A program made the position numbers and the translations under genes. Below are positions 19,679-27,945 of a stretch of DNA of 64,000 nt, in pieces. Every line of letters begins with the position of its first letter. The stretch's first letter is position 1. Location of the stretch: assembly GCF_000813745.1 (NCBI RefSeq), contig NZ_JWLC01000025.1:124001-188000 (forward strand), in the 5' to 3' direction. Origin of the DNA: Leisingera sp. ANG-M1. Its GTDB lineage: Bacteria; Pseudomonadota; Alphaproteobacteria; Rhodobacterales; Rhodobacteraceae. The notes under the pieces were generated by a model. That model had not been told where the DNA came from. It did no database searches and saw only the letters and a list, made by a program, of their open reading frames with translations.

Positions 19679-20020
19679 ATGCTGATCCTTGAATGTCCCT
19701 ACTGCGGCGTCAAAGCCGAAGAAACCGAACTGGCCGCGGGCGGCGAAGCGCATCTGAAGCGCTTTGGCCCCGGCTCCTCGGATGATGAGTTCCATGACTA
19801 CCTGTTCATGCGCGAAAATCCCAAAGGTGTTCACTTTGAACGCTGGCGCCATGCCAATGGCTGCGGCAAGTGGTTCCACGCGGCGCGCTGCACCACCACG
19901 TTAGAGGTTTTCGGCACCTACACCGCCCAGACCTCTGTGCCGACGCAGGAGATCATCGACAAGATCGCTGCCAAGCGCCCGGGCTGGACCTGGCGTGAAT
20001 TTGCGGACGAGCAGAAATGA
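19679..20020 (+). CDS. soxD: Sarcosine oxidase subunit delta
   Basis: A 113-residue subunit that binds zinc in the heterotetramer. CPYCG at residues 6-10 and HANGCGKWFH with a later cysteine supply the ligand set (C6, C9, H59, C63 approximately). ATG at 19679 follows GGAGG. It stabilises the alpha-beta interface and has no catalytic role of its own. Its start is 50 bases upstream of soxA. Confidence 0.95.
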   Translation: MLILECPYCGVKAEETELAAGGEAHLKRFGPGSSDDEFHDYLFMRENPKGVHFERWRHANGCGKWFHAARCTTTLEVFGTYTAQTSVPTQEIIDKIAAKRPGWTWREFADEQK

Positions 20021-20069
20021 TCCTCCGCCTGACTGAAACATCCGCTTTTCTTTTGAAAGGTCTGAGCAC

Positions 20070-23000
20070 ATGAGCACGCGTCTCGCCAAACACGGCCGGC
20101 TGATCGACCGCTCCAAACAGATCGGTTTCACCTTCAACGGCAAGTCCATGCAGGGCTACGCCGGCGATACCCTGGCATCCGCACTGCTGGCCAACGGCCA
20201 GGTGATGATGGGCCGGTCGTTCAAATACCACCGTCCGCGCGGCGTTGTGGCATCGGGTTCGGAAGAGCCCAATGCGCTGATGCAACTGGGCGTGGGCGAC
20301 CGTTACGAGCCGAACCAGCGCGCTACCACCACCGAGCTGTTTTCGGGTCTGACTGCGCAGTCGCAGAACCACTGGCCGAGCCTGGAGTTCGACGTTCTGG
20401 CGGTGAACAACAAGCTGTCGCGCTTCCTGACCGCCGGCTTCTATTACAAGATGTTCATCCACCCGCGTCCGCTGTGGAAGCACGTCTATGAGCCGATCAT
20501 CCGCAAGTCCGCAGGTCTGGGCGCAGCCCCCGACAAGGAGCTGAAGGACGCCGACACCTACGAGCACTTCTATTTCTTCGCAGATGTGCTGGTGATCGGC
20601 GGCGGTGTTGCTGGCCTGCAGGCGGCCAAGGCGGCAGCGGCCACCGGCGCCAAGGTTCTGGTGCTGGAGCAGAACAGCCACTGGGGCGGCCGCGCGCCGG
20701 TCGACGGCGGCACCATCGACGGTGAAGCGCCCGAGGTCTGGATCGAGAAGACCCTGGCCGAGCTGCGCGGTATGGACAACGTCACCCTGCGCGACCGCTG
20801 CATGGGCTCGGGCGTCTATGACCACGGCTATGCCCTGGGTTATGAGCGCCTGACCGACCATGCGCCGGGCCAGGGCGGCCCGCGCCACCGTCTGTGGCGG
20901 ATCCGGGCAACCCGCATCGTCACCGCAACCGGTGCGATCGAGCGTCCGCTGTCCTTTGCAGGCAACGATGTTCCCGGCGTGATGCTGGCGGCCTCAATGC
21001 GCGACTATGTGGTGAACTGGGGTATCAACCCCGGCCAGAAGGTTGTGGTTGCCACCAACAACGACGACGCCTACCGCACCGCGCTGGTGCTGCATGACGC
21101 AGGCGTCGAAGTGGTGCGCGTGGTTGACACCCGCGAAACCGGCGGCGGCGCGCTGATGGAAGCCGTCCGCGAAAAGGGCATCCGGGTCGAGCTGGGCCGC
21201 GCCATCGCCAAGGTGAAGGACGGCAAATGCGTGACCGAGGTCTCCATTTGCGCCCAGAACGGCGAAGGCGGCGCGCGTGAAACCGTGCAGGCCGACGCAG
21301 TTGCCATGTCCGGCGGCTGGTCGCCGGTGGTGCACCTGTGGTCCCACTGCGGCGGCAAGCTGATCTGGGACGAGGTGAACGCCAACTTCCGCCCCGATGC
21401 CTCCCGTCCGCCGCTGGGCCATGACGGAACCGGTTTTGTGGTTCCGGCCGGTGCCGCAAACGGCGAATTCGGCCTGGGCGCGCTGCTGGAAGACGCGGCG
21501 GCGGCTGGTGCCAAGGCGGCTGAAGAGGCCGGCTTCCCGGCAAAAACCGTGGCGGCTGCCAAAGGCGAGTCCGAGGCGGAAGTGCAGATGGAAGCGGTCT
21601 GGCTGATGCCGGCCAAGGCTGACATCAAGCTGCGCATGAAGTCCTGGCTGGATTATCAGAACGACGTGAAAGTGTCGGACGTGCAGCTGGCGGCCCGCGA
21701 AGGCTATGAAAGCGTTGAGCACACCAAGCGTTACACCACGCTGGGCATGGCGACCGACCAGGGCAAACTGTCCAATATCAACGGCCTGGCCATTCTGGCC
21801 GACAGCCTGAACTCGGAAATCCCGCAGGTGGGCACCACCACCTTCCGTCCGCCTTACCACCCGATCTCGCTGGGCGCGATCGCCGGTGAGGCACGGGCCG
21901 AGATCTTCCAGCCGGTGCGCAAGACGCCGATTGCTGACTGGATGGACCAGAACGGCGCGGATTGGGAACCGGTTGGCCAGTGGCGCCGTCCGTTCGCCAT
22001 CACCCGCCCGGGCGAGGACCGTCATGCCGCGGTGAACCGCGAGGTGAAAAACACCCGCGAGAACCTCGGCCTGCTGGACGCCTCGACCCTCGGCAAGCTG
22101 GTGGTCAAGGGCCCCGACGCAGGCAAGTTCCTGGACATGATGTACACCAACATGATGTCCACGCTGAAGATCGGCAAATGCCGCTATGGCCTGATGTGCA
22201 CCGAGAACGGCTTCCTGATGGACGACGGTGTGGTTGCCCGCATCGACGAGGACACCTGGCTGTGCCATACCACCACCGGCGGTGCCGAGCGCATCCACGG
22301 CTGGATGGAAGAGTGGCTGCAGACCGAATGGTGGGACTGGAAAGTCTACGTTGCGAACGTGACCGAGCAGTACGCTCAGGTTGCTGTGGTCGGCCCCAAC
22401 GCCCGCAAGGTGCTGGAGAAGCTGAACGCAGCAGCGGGCGGCGGCATGGATGTCTCGAAAGAGGCGCTGCCGTTCATGGAATGGCGTGACGGCAAGATCG
22501 GCGAATTCGACGCCCGGGCTTACCGGATCTCCTTCTCGGGCGAGCTGTCCTACGAGATCGCGGTTGCGGCCTCTGAAGGCCAGGCGTTCTGGGATGCGCT
22601 GTATGAAGCAGGCAAGGAATTCGGCGTCATGCCTTACGGCACCGAGACCCTGCACATCCTGCGTGCTGAGAAGGGCTTCATCATGATCGGCGACGAGACC
22701 GATGGCACCGTGATCCCGCAGGATCTGGGTCTGCATTGGGCGCTGTCGAAGAAGAAGGAAGACTATCTGGGCAAACGCGCGCAAGCCCGTTCGCACATGG
22801 TCGATCCGGAGCGCTGGCAGCTGGTTGGCCTGGAAACCGTGGACGGTTCGGTGCTGCCCGACGGCGCCTATGCAGTGGGTGAAGGCGTCAACGCCAACGG
22901 CCAGCGCAACATGATCGGCCGGGTGACCTCGACCTACCATTCCGCGACCCTGGGCCGCGGCATCGCCATGGGCCTGGTCAAGCACGGTCCCAAGCGCATG

Positions 23001-23102
23001 GGCGAAGTGATCGAGTTCCCGGGCACCGACGGCAAGACCTACAAAGCCAAGATCGTTGACCCGGTCTTCTACGACAAGGAAGGGGAAAAGCAGAATGTCT
23101 AA
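20070..23102 (+). CDS. soxA: Sarcosine oxidase subunit alpha
   Basis: A 1010-residue subunit. The N-terminal ~100 residues form the 2Fe-2S-ferredoxin-like fold seen in this family. An NAD-binding Rossmann segment VLVIGGGVAGLQAAKA lies near 172-187. The C-terminal half (~610 to the end) is a GcvT-like tetrahydrofolate-binding domain, which captures the methyl group as methylene-THF. The length and domain order match the typical subunit. ATG at 20070 follows GAAAGG. Its last codons overlap soxG by eight bases. Confidence 0.96.
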   Translation: MSTRLAKHGRLIDRSKQIGFTFNGKSMQGYAGDTLASALLANGQVMMGRSFKYHRPRGVVASGSEEPNALMQLGVGDRYEPNQRATTTELFSGLTAQSQNHWPSLEFDVLAVNNKLSRFLTAGFYYKMFIHPRPLWKHVYEPIIRKSAGLGAAPDKELKDADTYEHFYFFADVLVIGGGVAGLQAAKAAAATGAKVLVLEQNSHWGGRAPVDGGTIDGEAPEVWIEKTLAELRGMDNVTLRDRCMGSGVYDHGYALGYERLTDHAPGQGGPRHRLWRIRATRIVTATGAIERPLSFAGNDVPGVMLAASMRDYVVNWGINPGQKVVVATNNDDAYRTALVLHDAGVEVVRVVDTRETGGGALMEAVREKGIRVELGRAIAKVKDGKCVTEVSICAQNGEGGARETVQADAVAMSGGWSPVVHLWSHCGGKLIWDEVNANFRPDASRPPLGHDGTGFVVPAGAANGEFGLGALLEDAAAAGAKAAEEAGFPAKTVAAAKGESEAEVQMEAVWLMPAKADIKLRMKSWLDYQNDVKVSDVQLAAREGYESVEHTKRYTTLGMATDQGKLSNINGLAILADSLNSEIPQVGTTTFRPPYHPISLGAIAGEARAEIFQPVRKTPIADWMDQNGADWEPVGQWRRPFAITRPGEDRHAAVNREVKNTRENLGLLDASTLGKLVVKGPDAGKFLDMMYTNMMSTLKIGKCRYGLMCTENGFLMDDGVVARIDEDTWLCHTTTGGAERIHGWMEEWLQTEWWDWKVYVANVTEQYAQVAVVGPNARKVLEKLNAAAGGGMDVSKEALPFMEWRDGKIGEFDARAYRISFSGELSYEIAVAASEGQAFWDALYEAGKEFGVMPYGTETLHILRAEKGFIMIGDETDGTVIPQDLGLHWALSKKKEDYLGKRAQARSHMVDPERWQLVGLETVDGSVLPDGAYAVGEGVNANGQRNMIGRVTSTYHSATLGRGIAMGLVKHGPKRMGEVIEFPGTDGKTYKAKIVDPVFYDKEGEKQNV

Positions 23103-23661
23103 GGCTGTTTCCGTACTGAACGGCGCCCAGTATACCGGGATCGCCAAGGTCGAGGACGCGGGCCTGCAGGGCATGATCACCCTGCGCGGCGATCTGGACT
23201 CCAAAGCGCTGAAGGCGGCCGTCAAAGCAGCCACCGGCGCCGAGGTTCCGGCACAGCGCACCATTTCGGTTGCCGAAAACGGCGCGGCTGCTTGGATGTC
23301 CCCGGATGAGCTGCTGCTGCTGGTGCCTTACGAGGATGCTGTCGCCAAGACCGCTGAGCTGGCTGAAGCGCTGGCAGGTGAGCATGCGCTGGCGGTGAAC
23401 GTCTCCGACGCCCGCGGCTTCTTCCGCCTGTCGGGAGAGGGCGCGCGCGAGGTGCTGGGCAAGGTGAGCCCCGTGGACTTTGACGGCGACGCCTTCACCC
23501 CCGGCGAGTTCCGCCGCTCGCGCCTGGCCCAGGTGGCTGGTGCCTTCTGGATGAACGAGGACGGCAGCTTCTACATCGTCTGCTTCCGCTCGGTCGGCGA
23601 ATATGTGTTCAAACTTCTGAGCGCCGCTGCGCATCCGCAAAGTAAAGTGGGTGTTTATTAA
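23095..23661 (+). CDS. soxG: Sarcosine oxidase subunit gamma
   Basis: A 188-residue subunit with a GcvT-like fold (SDARGFFRLSGEGAREVL and SRLAQVAGAFWM blocks). ATG at 23095 lies inside the end of soxA with AGGGGAAAAG as ribosome site, so translation is coupled. Last gene of the operon, followed by a strong terminator. It completes the alpha-beta-gamma-delta complex in the cytoplasm. Confidence 0.94.
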   Translation: MSKAVSVLNGAQYTGIAKVEDAGLQGMITLRGDLDSKALKAAVKAATGAEVPAQRTISVAENGAAAWMSPDELLLLVPYEDAVAKTAELAEALAGEHALAVNVSDARGFFRLSGEGAREVLGKVSPVDFDGDAFTPGEFRRSRLAQVAGAFWMNEDGSFYIVCFRSVGEYVFKLLSAAAHPQSKVGVY

Positions 23662-23705
23662 AAGTATCACTCGCTTTTTGCTTGTGACGCCATGATGCGT
23701 CATTT

Positions 23706-23740
23706 ACGGTGCCTTGGAAATCCCGGGGCACCGTTTTTTT
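23706..23740 (+). terminator. Strong terminator of sarcosine oxidase operon
   Basis: ACGGTGCC (23706-23713) pairs with GGCACCGT (23727-23734), followed by seven Ts. It lies 44 bases after the soxG stop and isolates the operon from the small secreted protein genes downstream. Confidence 0.9.
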
Positions 23741-23852
23741 GTCGGGTCTTACCTAGGGGAAACTACCTTTTGCAGTCACTGCAACTGATTGATTTTGCGG
23801 CTGTTGCCTGGTTCTCGGTGGCAGCCCTGTAGACGGTTTCGAGGAGCGGCTG

Positions 23853-24296
23853 ATGGGTCTGCCGAAATGCTGGGTTCTAGCACTTGGTTTTACGCTGGCA
23901 GGTGCAGGTGTGCTGGCGGACACCAGCTTCAGTTGCAACTTGAAACCGATTTCCGGCGCCTCCTGGATTCCCAGCCGGATCAAAGTGCACTTTTCGGAAG
24001 ATTTCACTGCGGCAAAGGTCGAGGATGCGGCGTTCGGCGTCTCGGTCCCTGCCAAGGTGGTCAAGCGCAGCGAAACATCTTTTGCGCTTAGCTGGTCTCT
24101 GCCCGGGCTTGCAGTCTCGGCGGAAGCGGGCAAGGCCGAGCCGCGGTTTCGGGCGGTGCTGAACACCGCCAATCTGAAGATGAGCATTCAATCGGTTCGC
24201 ACTGGCGACGGCGCTCAGCTGCCGCGCGGATCGGGCAGCTGCCAGCTGCAGCGCACCATGTCGCAGTTGGCGCAGAACGGGTCCGAGTGGCATTGA
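23853..24296 (+). CDS. Small secreted two-cysteine protein, paralogue 1
   Basis: A 147-residue protein with a signal peptide (to about Ala22, GVLADTS). Mature cysteines are Cys28 (FSCNLKP) and Cys130 (GSCQLQ). ATG at 23853 follows GAGGAGCGG. It is the first of three tandem genes sharing the layout: signal peptide, early cysteine after an aromatic or small residue, a central WIPSRIKV and AKVEDA-like segment, and a late cysteine close to the C-terminus. I recognise no named family. A periplasmic or secreted beta-rich protein closed by one disulfide is the simplest reading (inference). Confidence 0.75.
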   Translation: MGLPKCWVLALGFTLAGAGVLADTSFSCNLKPISGASWIPSRIKVHFSEDFTAAKVEDAAFGVSVPAKVVKRSETSFALSWSLPGLAVSAEAGKAEPRFRAVLNTANLKMSIQSVRTGDGAQLPRGSGSCQLQRTMSQLAQNGSEWH

Positions 24297-24420
24297 CCCG
24301 CATGTGTTGCGGCCGGTCCGCAAAGCCAGAGGTTGATACTTGGACTGCTGGAGTTTCGCTTGCAAAGATAATTGTGATGATTGCAAGCAGAGATTGAAAC
24401 AACGTGGAGAGTATTACCCG

Positions 24421-24837
24421 ATGAAGCATTTTGTGCTGGCTGCGTTTGCCTGTGCGGCGGGTTTGGGTTTCCAGCCGGCTGCGGCTGAGATCGTCTATGA
24501 CTGTGAAATGAAACCAAACACCAACGATGGCGGTGTCCCGCCAAGGGTGTTGGTTCTGCTGGACAAAGACCGGCAAGGAGCAAAAGTCTATGACGCCTTC
24601 ATTCACGAGGCAGCAGGAGAACCGATTGAGGCTAGGATCAGTCCGCGGAAAGCACATGCTTTTGATCTGAGCTGGACAGTAGATGCGGTGCCGGTCCGCA
24701 ATCGGGTCAGCACAACAATCGGGCATTTTGCTGCCGTTTTTAATGAAAGCAAGCGCACGCTCTCGGTTCGGGCCACCTTCTCGGGGTTTGCCAATTTCTC
24801 GCGCGCCCGTGGGAAATGCAAAGTCAAAACGGACTGA
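24421..24837 (+). CDS. Small secreted two-cysteine protein, paralogue 2
   Basis: A 138-residue protein starting MKHFVLAAF with a signal peptide ending near Ala22 (PAAAEI). Cysteines of the mature part are Cys28 (YDCEMKP) and Cys134 (GKCKVK). The VPPRVLVLLDKD...AKVYDAF stretch aligns with WIPSRIKVHFSED...AKVEDAAF of paralogue 1. ATG at 24421 is chosen over an in-frame codon at 24340 because the latter would bury the signal peptide. It sits 124 bases after paralogue 1. Function unknown. Confidence 0.75.
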   Translation: MKHFVLAAFACAAGLGFQPAAAEIVYDCEMKPNTNDGGVPPRVLVLLDKDRQGAKVYDAFIHEAAGEPIEARISPRKAHAFDLSWTVDAVPVRNRVSTTIGHFAAVFNESKRTLSVRATFSGFANFSRARGKCKVKTD

Positions 24838-24924
24838 GAGAGTCTACCTCAGCCTGACAGCTATAAGCCGACGCTAGGAATTGGATTCTGACAGCGTCCA
24901 ATCGGTAACATTTGGGAGAGAACT

Positions 24925-25371
24925 TTGAAGCATCTCGTACTGGCAAATTTTCTAGTTGGCGCAGCGTTTCTTGCACAGACGGTGCAGGCAGGCGCATTGG
25001 CACCGAACACGACGTATGGATGTGAAGTTACCTCAAATGCCTACGGGAACTGGCTGCCCTATTACTTGGAATTGACGTTCCACAAAGATTCCGCTTCGGC
25101 AGAAGTTTTTATCCCTGAACTTCTCGAACTGGGCGGGAAGCCGCATACGGCAACAGCAAAGGCAAAAGTCAAAAGGAAATCTTCGGAACGGTTGCGGGTA
25201 AAATGGCAGTCCAGCGTCCCAACCACTTTGAACTTCAATACACCAGTAAACTATCGAATGGACGTTGATAGTACGGATATGACTGGCAGGATGTTTGCAA
25301 CTGTGCCGATGTCCAATCGCCAAAGGATCAATGGTGAATTCACTTGCAAGCCGGCCAAAGAGGCGAGTTGA
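24925..25371 (+). CDS. Small secreted two-cysteine protein, paralogue 3 (TTG start)
   Basis: A 148-residue protein whose start is TTG at 24925, supported by GGGAGAG just upstream and by the likeness of its first residues (KHLVLANF) to paralogue 2 (KHFVLAAF). Signal peptide to about Ala22. Mature cysteines are Cys33 (TYGCEVT) and Cys141 (FTCKP). Base composition is more AT-rich than its neighbours and the middle is Lys/Ser/Thr-rich. This is the most diverged copy of the three. Function unknown. Confidence 0.72.
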   Translation: MKHLVLANFLVGAAFLAQTVQAGALAPNTTYGCEVTSNAYGNWLPYYLELTFHKDSASAEVFIPELLELGGKPHTATAKAKVKRKSSERLRVKWQSSVPTTLNFNTPVNYRMDVDSTDMTGRMFATVPMSNRQRINGEFTCKPAKEAS

Positions 25372-25523
25372 CCTGCGAACAGATTCAGCGAAGCGGCATA
25401 CGTGACCTGGATCAGTTGCAATTCTGACTTTGTGGGCTGCGGACGCTCCAGCCGGTTCATGCAGCGGCGGTTCCTGTGCGGAAAAATGCACATAGACCTT
25501 GCTTGGATAGCGCGCCTTGGCTC

Positions 25524-25553
25524 TTGACCTGATAGCGTGCACACAGCATGTAT
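25524..25553 (+). promoter_or_regulatory. Candidate sigma-70 promoter of sodB
   Basis: TTGACC at 25524-25529 is followed, 18 bases on, by ATGTAT at 25548-25553, about 40 bases before the sodB start. Spacing is acceptable but the -10 is weak. It is the best match seen in the 220-base gap. Confidence 0.3.
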
Positions 25554-25591
25554 CTGCGCAGGAACGCAAACTTATTTCACAGGGGGCCCCA

Positions 25592-26191
25592 ATGGCTTTT
25601 GAACTTCCCGATCTTCCCTATGCACATGACGCTCTGGCTGCCAAAGGCATGTCGGCCGAGACCCTGGAATACCACCACGACCTGCACCACAAGGCCTATG
25701 TCGACAACGGCAACAAGCTGATCGCCGGCACCGAGTGGGAAGGCAAGTCGATGGAAGAGATCATCAAAGGCACCTACGACGCAAATGCGGTGGCCCAGAA
25801 CGGCATCTTCAACAACATCTCGCAGCTGTGGAACCACAACCAGTTCTGGGAAATGATGGGCCCGGGCGAAAGCGCGATGCCGGGTGAGCTGGAAAAGGCT
25901 CTGGTGGAATCTTTTGGCTCGGTTGACGAGTTCAAGTCGCAGTTCTCCGCTGCCGGCGCAGGCCAGTTCGGCTCCGGCTGGGCTTGGCTGGTCAAGAATG
26001 CTGATGGCTCGCTGGCTGTGACCAAGACCGAAAACGGTGTGAACCCGCTGTGCTTCAACCAGACCGCGCTGCTGGGCTGCGACGTGTGGGAGCACTCTTA
26101 CTACATCGACTTCCGCAACAAGCGTCCCGCCTATCTGACCAACTTCCTGGACAACCTGGTCAACTGGGAAAACGTCGCCTCGCGGATGTAA
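25592..26191 (+). CDS. sodB: Superoxide dismutase, iron type
   Basis: A 199-residue Fe/Mn-family enzyme that dismutates superoxide in the cytoplasm. Metal-ligand regions are visible: YHHDLHH, NNISQLWNHNQFW, and DVWEHSYYIDF near the C-terminus. The glutamine in SQLWNH and the lack of the Mn-type GGHxNH motif favour iron. ATG at 25592 follows CAGGGGG. A bidirectional-looking terminator follows. Single-gene unit by spacing. Confidence 0.95.
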   Translation: MAFELPDLPYAHDALAAKGMSAETLEYHHDLHHKAYVDNGNKLIAGTEWEGKSMEEIIKGTYDANAVAQNGIFNNISQLWNHNQFWEMMGPGESAMPGELEKALVESFGSVDEFKSQFSAAGAGQFGSGWAWLVKNADGSLAVTKTENGVNPLCFNQTALLGCDVWEHSYYIDFRNKRPAYLTNFLDNLVNWENVASRM

Positions 26192-26213
26192 TTCCAGTCA
26201 ATGCGATTTTGAG

Positions 26214-26240
26214 ACGCCCGGCCGATTGGCCGGGCGTTTT
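26214..26240 (+). terminator. Terminator between sodB and deaminase gene
   Basis: ACGCCCGGCC pairs perfectly with GGCCGGGCGT around a GATT loop, then TTTT. It lies 23 bases after the sodB stop and also lies just beyond the end of the convergent deaminase gene, so it may serve both. Confidence 0.9.
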
Positions 26241-26245
26241 GCGTT

Positions 26246-27274
26246 TCAGAGGCTCTTTTTCAGCATCTCGCATTGCCCATCAATCCTGTCGAGCTGGGCT
26301 TGTTTCTCCCTGTCGCTCAGGAAGGAACCTGCAAAGGAATTCTTGGCCAGTGTTATGATCTCTTGCTCGGTGAGTTCCAGATGCTGATGCACCGCGCGGT
26401 AGTTGTCGTTCAGGTAGCCGCCGAAATAGGAGGGATCGTCTGAGTTCACCGTGACCAGAAGACCTGCGTCCAGAGCATTCTTCACCGGACTGGCCGCCAG
26501 CGACGGGATGCCCTTCAGCCGCCAGTTGGAGATCGGGCACATGGTGAGCGGGGTCTGCTGCTCTGCCAGGCGGCGGGTCAAGGCCGGGTCGTCCAGCGCG
26601 TGGTTGCCGTGGTCGACGCGGTCGATTTTCAGAATATCCAGCGCTTCGCGAACATTTTCAGCAGTGCCTTCCTCACCGACATGCGCCACCGGAGTGAAAC
26701 CTTCGTTGCGGGCGGCCTCGAACACGCGGGCGAACTTGGCGGGCGGGTGGCCCTGTTCGGTGCTGTCGAGGCCGACGCCGAAGATGTGCTCCTTGTGCTT
26801 GCAGGCGCAGGTGAGGGTGTGAAAGGCCTCTTCCTCGGGCAGATGGCGCAGGAAGCACATGATCAGCTTGGAATTGATCCCCATCTCCTTGCGGGCATCT
26901 TCCAGCGCGGTGGTGATGCCGCCCAATACGGTTTCAAAGGCGACGCCGCGGGAGGTGTGCGCTTGCGGATCAAAGAACATTTCAACATGGGTGAGCCCGT
27001 CGGCCTGCACACGCAGCAGGTAGGCCCAGGTGAGGTCATAGAAATCCTGCTCGGTCAGCATTACCGACATGCCTTGGTAGTAAAGGTCAAGAAAGTCCTG
27101 CAGGCAATTGAACTCATAGGCTTTACGGATCTCCTCCACATCCTTGTATGGCAGCTGGACCTTATTCCGTTTAGCAAGCGCGAGCATCATTTCGGGCTCT
27201 AGCGTGCCTTCGATGTGTAGGTGCAGTTCGGCTTTGGGAAGAGTGTCGATCAGGGTGTTGGCGAGGTCGGTCAT
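26246..27274 (-). CDS. add: Adenine/adenosine deaminase family enzyme
   Basis: A 342-residue zinc amidohydrolase. Metal-site motifs: AELHLHIEG at the N-terminus, VAHVGEEG with the general acid Glu, RVDHGNHAL, and NSDDP. The DHG and SDDP forms, and CPISNWRLKG, resemble the adenine deaminase (Aah1/type 2) branch more than true adenosine deaminases, which usually show GHG and TDDP. I therefore think adenine is the likelier substrate (moderate confidence). ATG at 27274 follows AAAAGGAG; longer upstream reading is rejected. Divergent from a MarR regulator with shared operator-like sites. Confidence 0.85.
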   Translation of the reverse strand: MTDLANTLIDTLPKAELHLHIEGTLEPEMMLALAKRNKVQLPYKDVEEIRKAYEFNCLQDFLDLYYQGMSVMLTEQDFYDLTWAYLLRVQADGLTHVEMFFDPQAHTSRGVAFETVLGGITTALEDARKEMGINSKLIMCFLRHLPEEEAFHTLTCACKHKEHIFGVGLDSTEQGHPPAKFARVFEAARNEGFTPVAHVGEEGTAENVREALDILKIDRVDHGNHALDDPALTRRLAEQQTPLTMCPISNWRLKGIPSLAASPVKNALDAGLLVTVNSDDPSYFGGYLNDNYRAVHQHLELTEQEIITLAKNSFAGSFLSDREKQAQLDRIDGQCEMLKKSL

Positions 27275-27289
27275 GGCAGCTCCTTTTAT

Positions 27290-27330
27290 CTTTCTGGAAA
27301 GGTATATCGATGAATTGCCTTTCTGGAAAG
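27290..27330. promoter_or_regulatory. Twin operator-like inverted repeats between add and marR
   Basis: CTTTCTGGAAAG occurs at 27290-27301 and again at 27319-27330, 29 bases apart centre to centre. Each copy is itself an inverted repeat (CTTTC-TG-GAAAG), and TATC or GATA flanks the outer sides. The pair lies in the 85-base gap between the divergent deaminase and MarR genes, where it would overlap both promoters. The most economical reading is autoregulated MarR binding that also controls the deaminase. Confidence 0.7.
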
Positions 27331-27359
27331 ATAAATCTAAAATCACGGCAGGAGGCGCC

Positions 27360-27863
27360 ATGACTGACATCTACCCTGTACAAGACCTGTTGGACCGCAT
27401 CGGGGCGCATTGGCCGGAGGCGTCCTTTACGCAGTCGCGGATGGCAATAGCGCTGATCCGGGTTGGCGAGCTGATCCGGGCCCGAACCGATCAGGTATTG
27501 ACAGAGTTCAACCTGACGCCTGCCGCCTTTGAGGTGCTGGTGACGCTGCGGGCGTCCGCGCCGCCGCGGCAGATGACACCGACCGAGCTGTACCGTTCGG
27601 CGCTGCTGACATCGGGCGGCATGACCAAGGTGCTGATTGAGCTGGAGCGGCGCGGTGCAGTGGAGCGGCTGCCGAACCCGGAAGACGGGCGCAGCCGCAT
27701 CGTACGGATGACACAAGCCGGGCAGGTGCTCGCCGAACAGGTTATGGCCAAGGTCGGCGAGGTAGACAGGCGTCACTTCCAGATGCTGGGCAAAAGCGAT
27801 CTGGAGGCGTTGCAGGATCAGGTTCTGAAGCTGGCAGCAGCGGTTGAGCGGGCGGTGGATTAA
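27360..27863 (+). CDS. MarR family transcriptional regulator
   Basis: A 167-residue winged-helix protein. The recognition-helix region reads LLTSGGMTKVLIELERRG and the wing LPNPEDGRSRIVRMTQAG, as in MarR proteins. Helices at both ends would form the dimer interface. ATG at 27360 follows AGGAGGC. Divergent from the deaminase gene; the paired CTTTCTGGAAAG sites in between are the obvious operator. The ligand is unknown; a purine would fit the neighbour, but that is a guess. Confidence 0.9.
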   Translation: MTDIYPVQDLLDRIGAHWPEASFTQSRMAIALIRVGELIRARTDQVLTEFNLTPAAFEVLVTLRASAPPRQMTPTELYRSALLTSGGMTKVLIELERRGAVERLPNPEDGRSRIVRMTQAGQVLAEQVMAKVGEVDRRHFQMLGKSDLEALQDQVLKLAAAVERAVD

Positions 27864-27945
27864 CGCGCCGTTCCACAGCCGGAAGTTCGATTGAGTCTTG
27901 CAAGCGGCCCGCGCGGCGCTCATGCGTTGCCGGGGAGGGCAGCCT

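Noticed and set aside
20994-23264. Long minus-strand open frame opposite soxA and soxG
   Set aside because: It mirrors the high-GC codon pattern of the sarcosine oxidase genes, is rich in His, Gly and Arg, and shows no known motif.
24340-24420. Upstream extension of secreted paralogue 2 with several cysteines
   Set aside because: It would hide the signal peptide and has no ribosome site; the ATG at 24421 matches paralogue 3.
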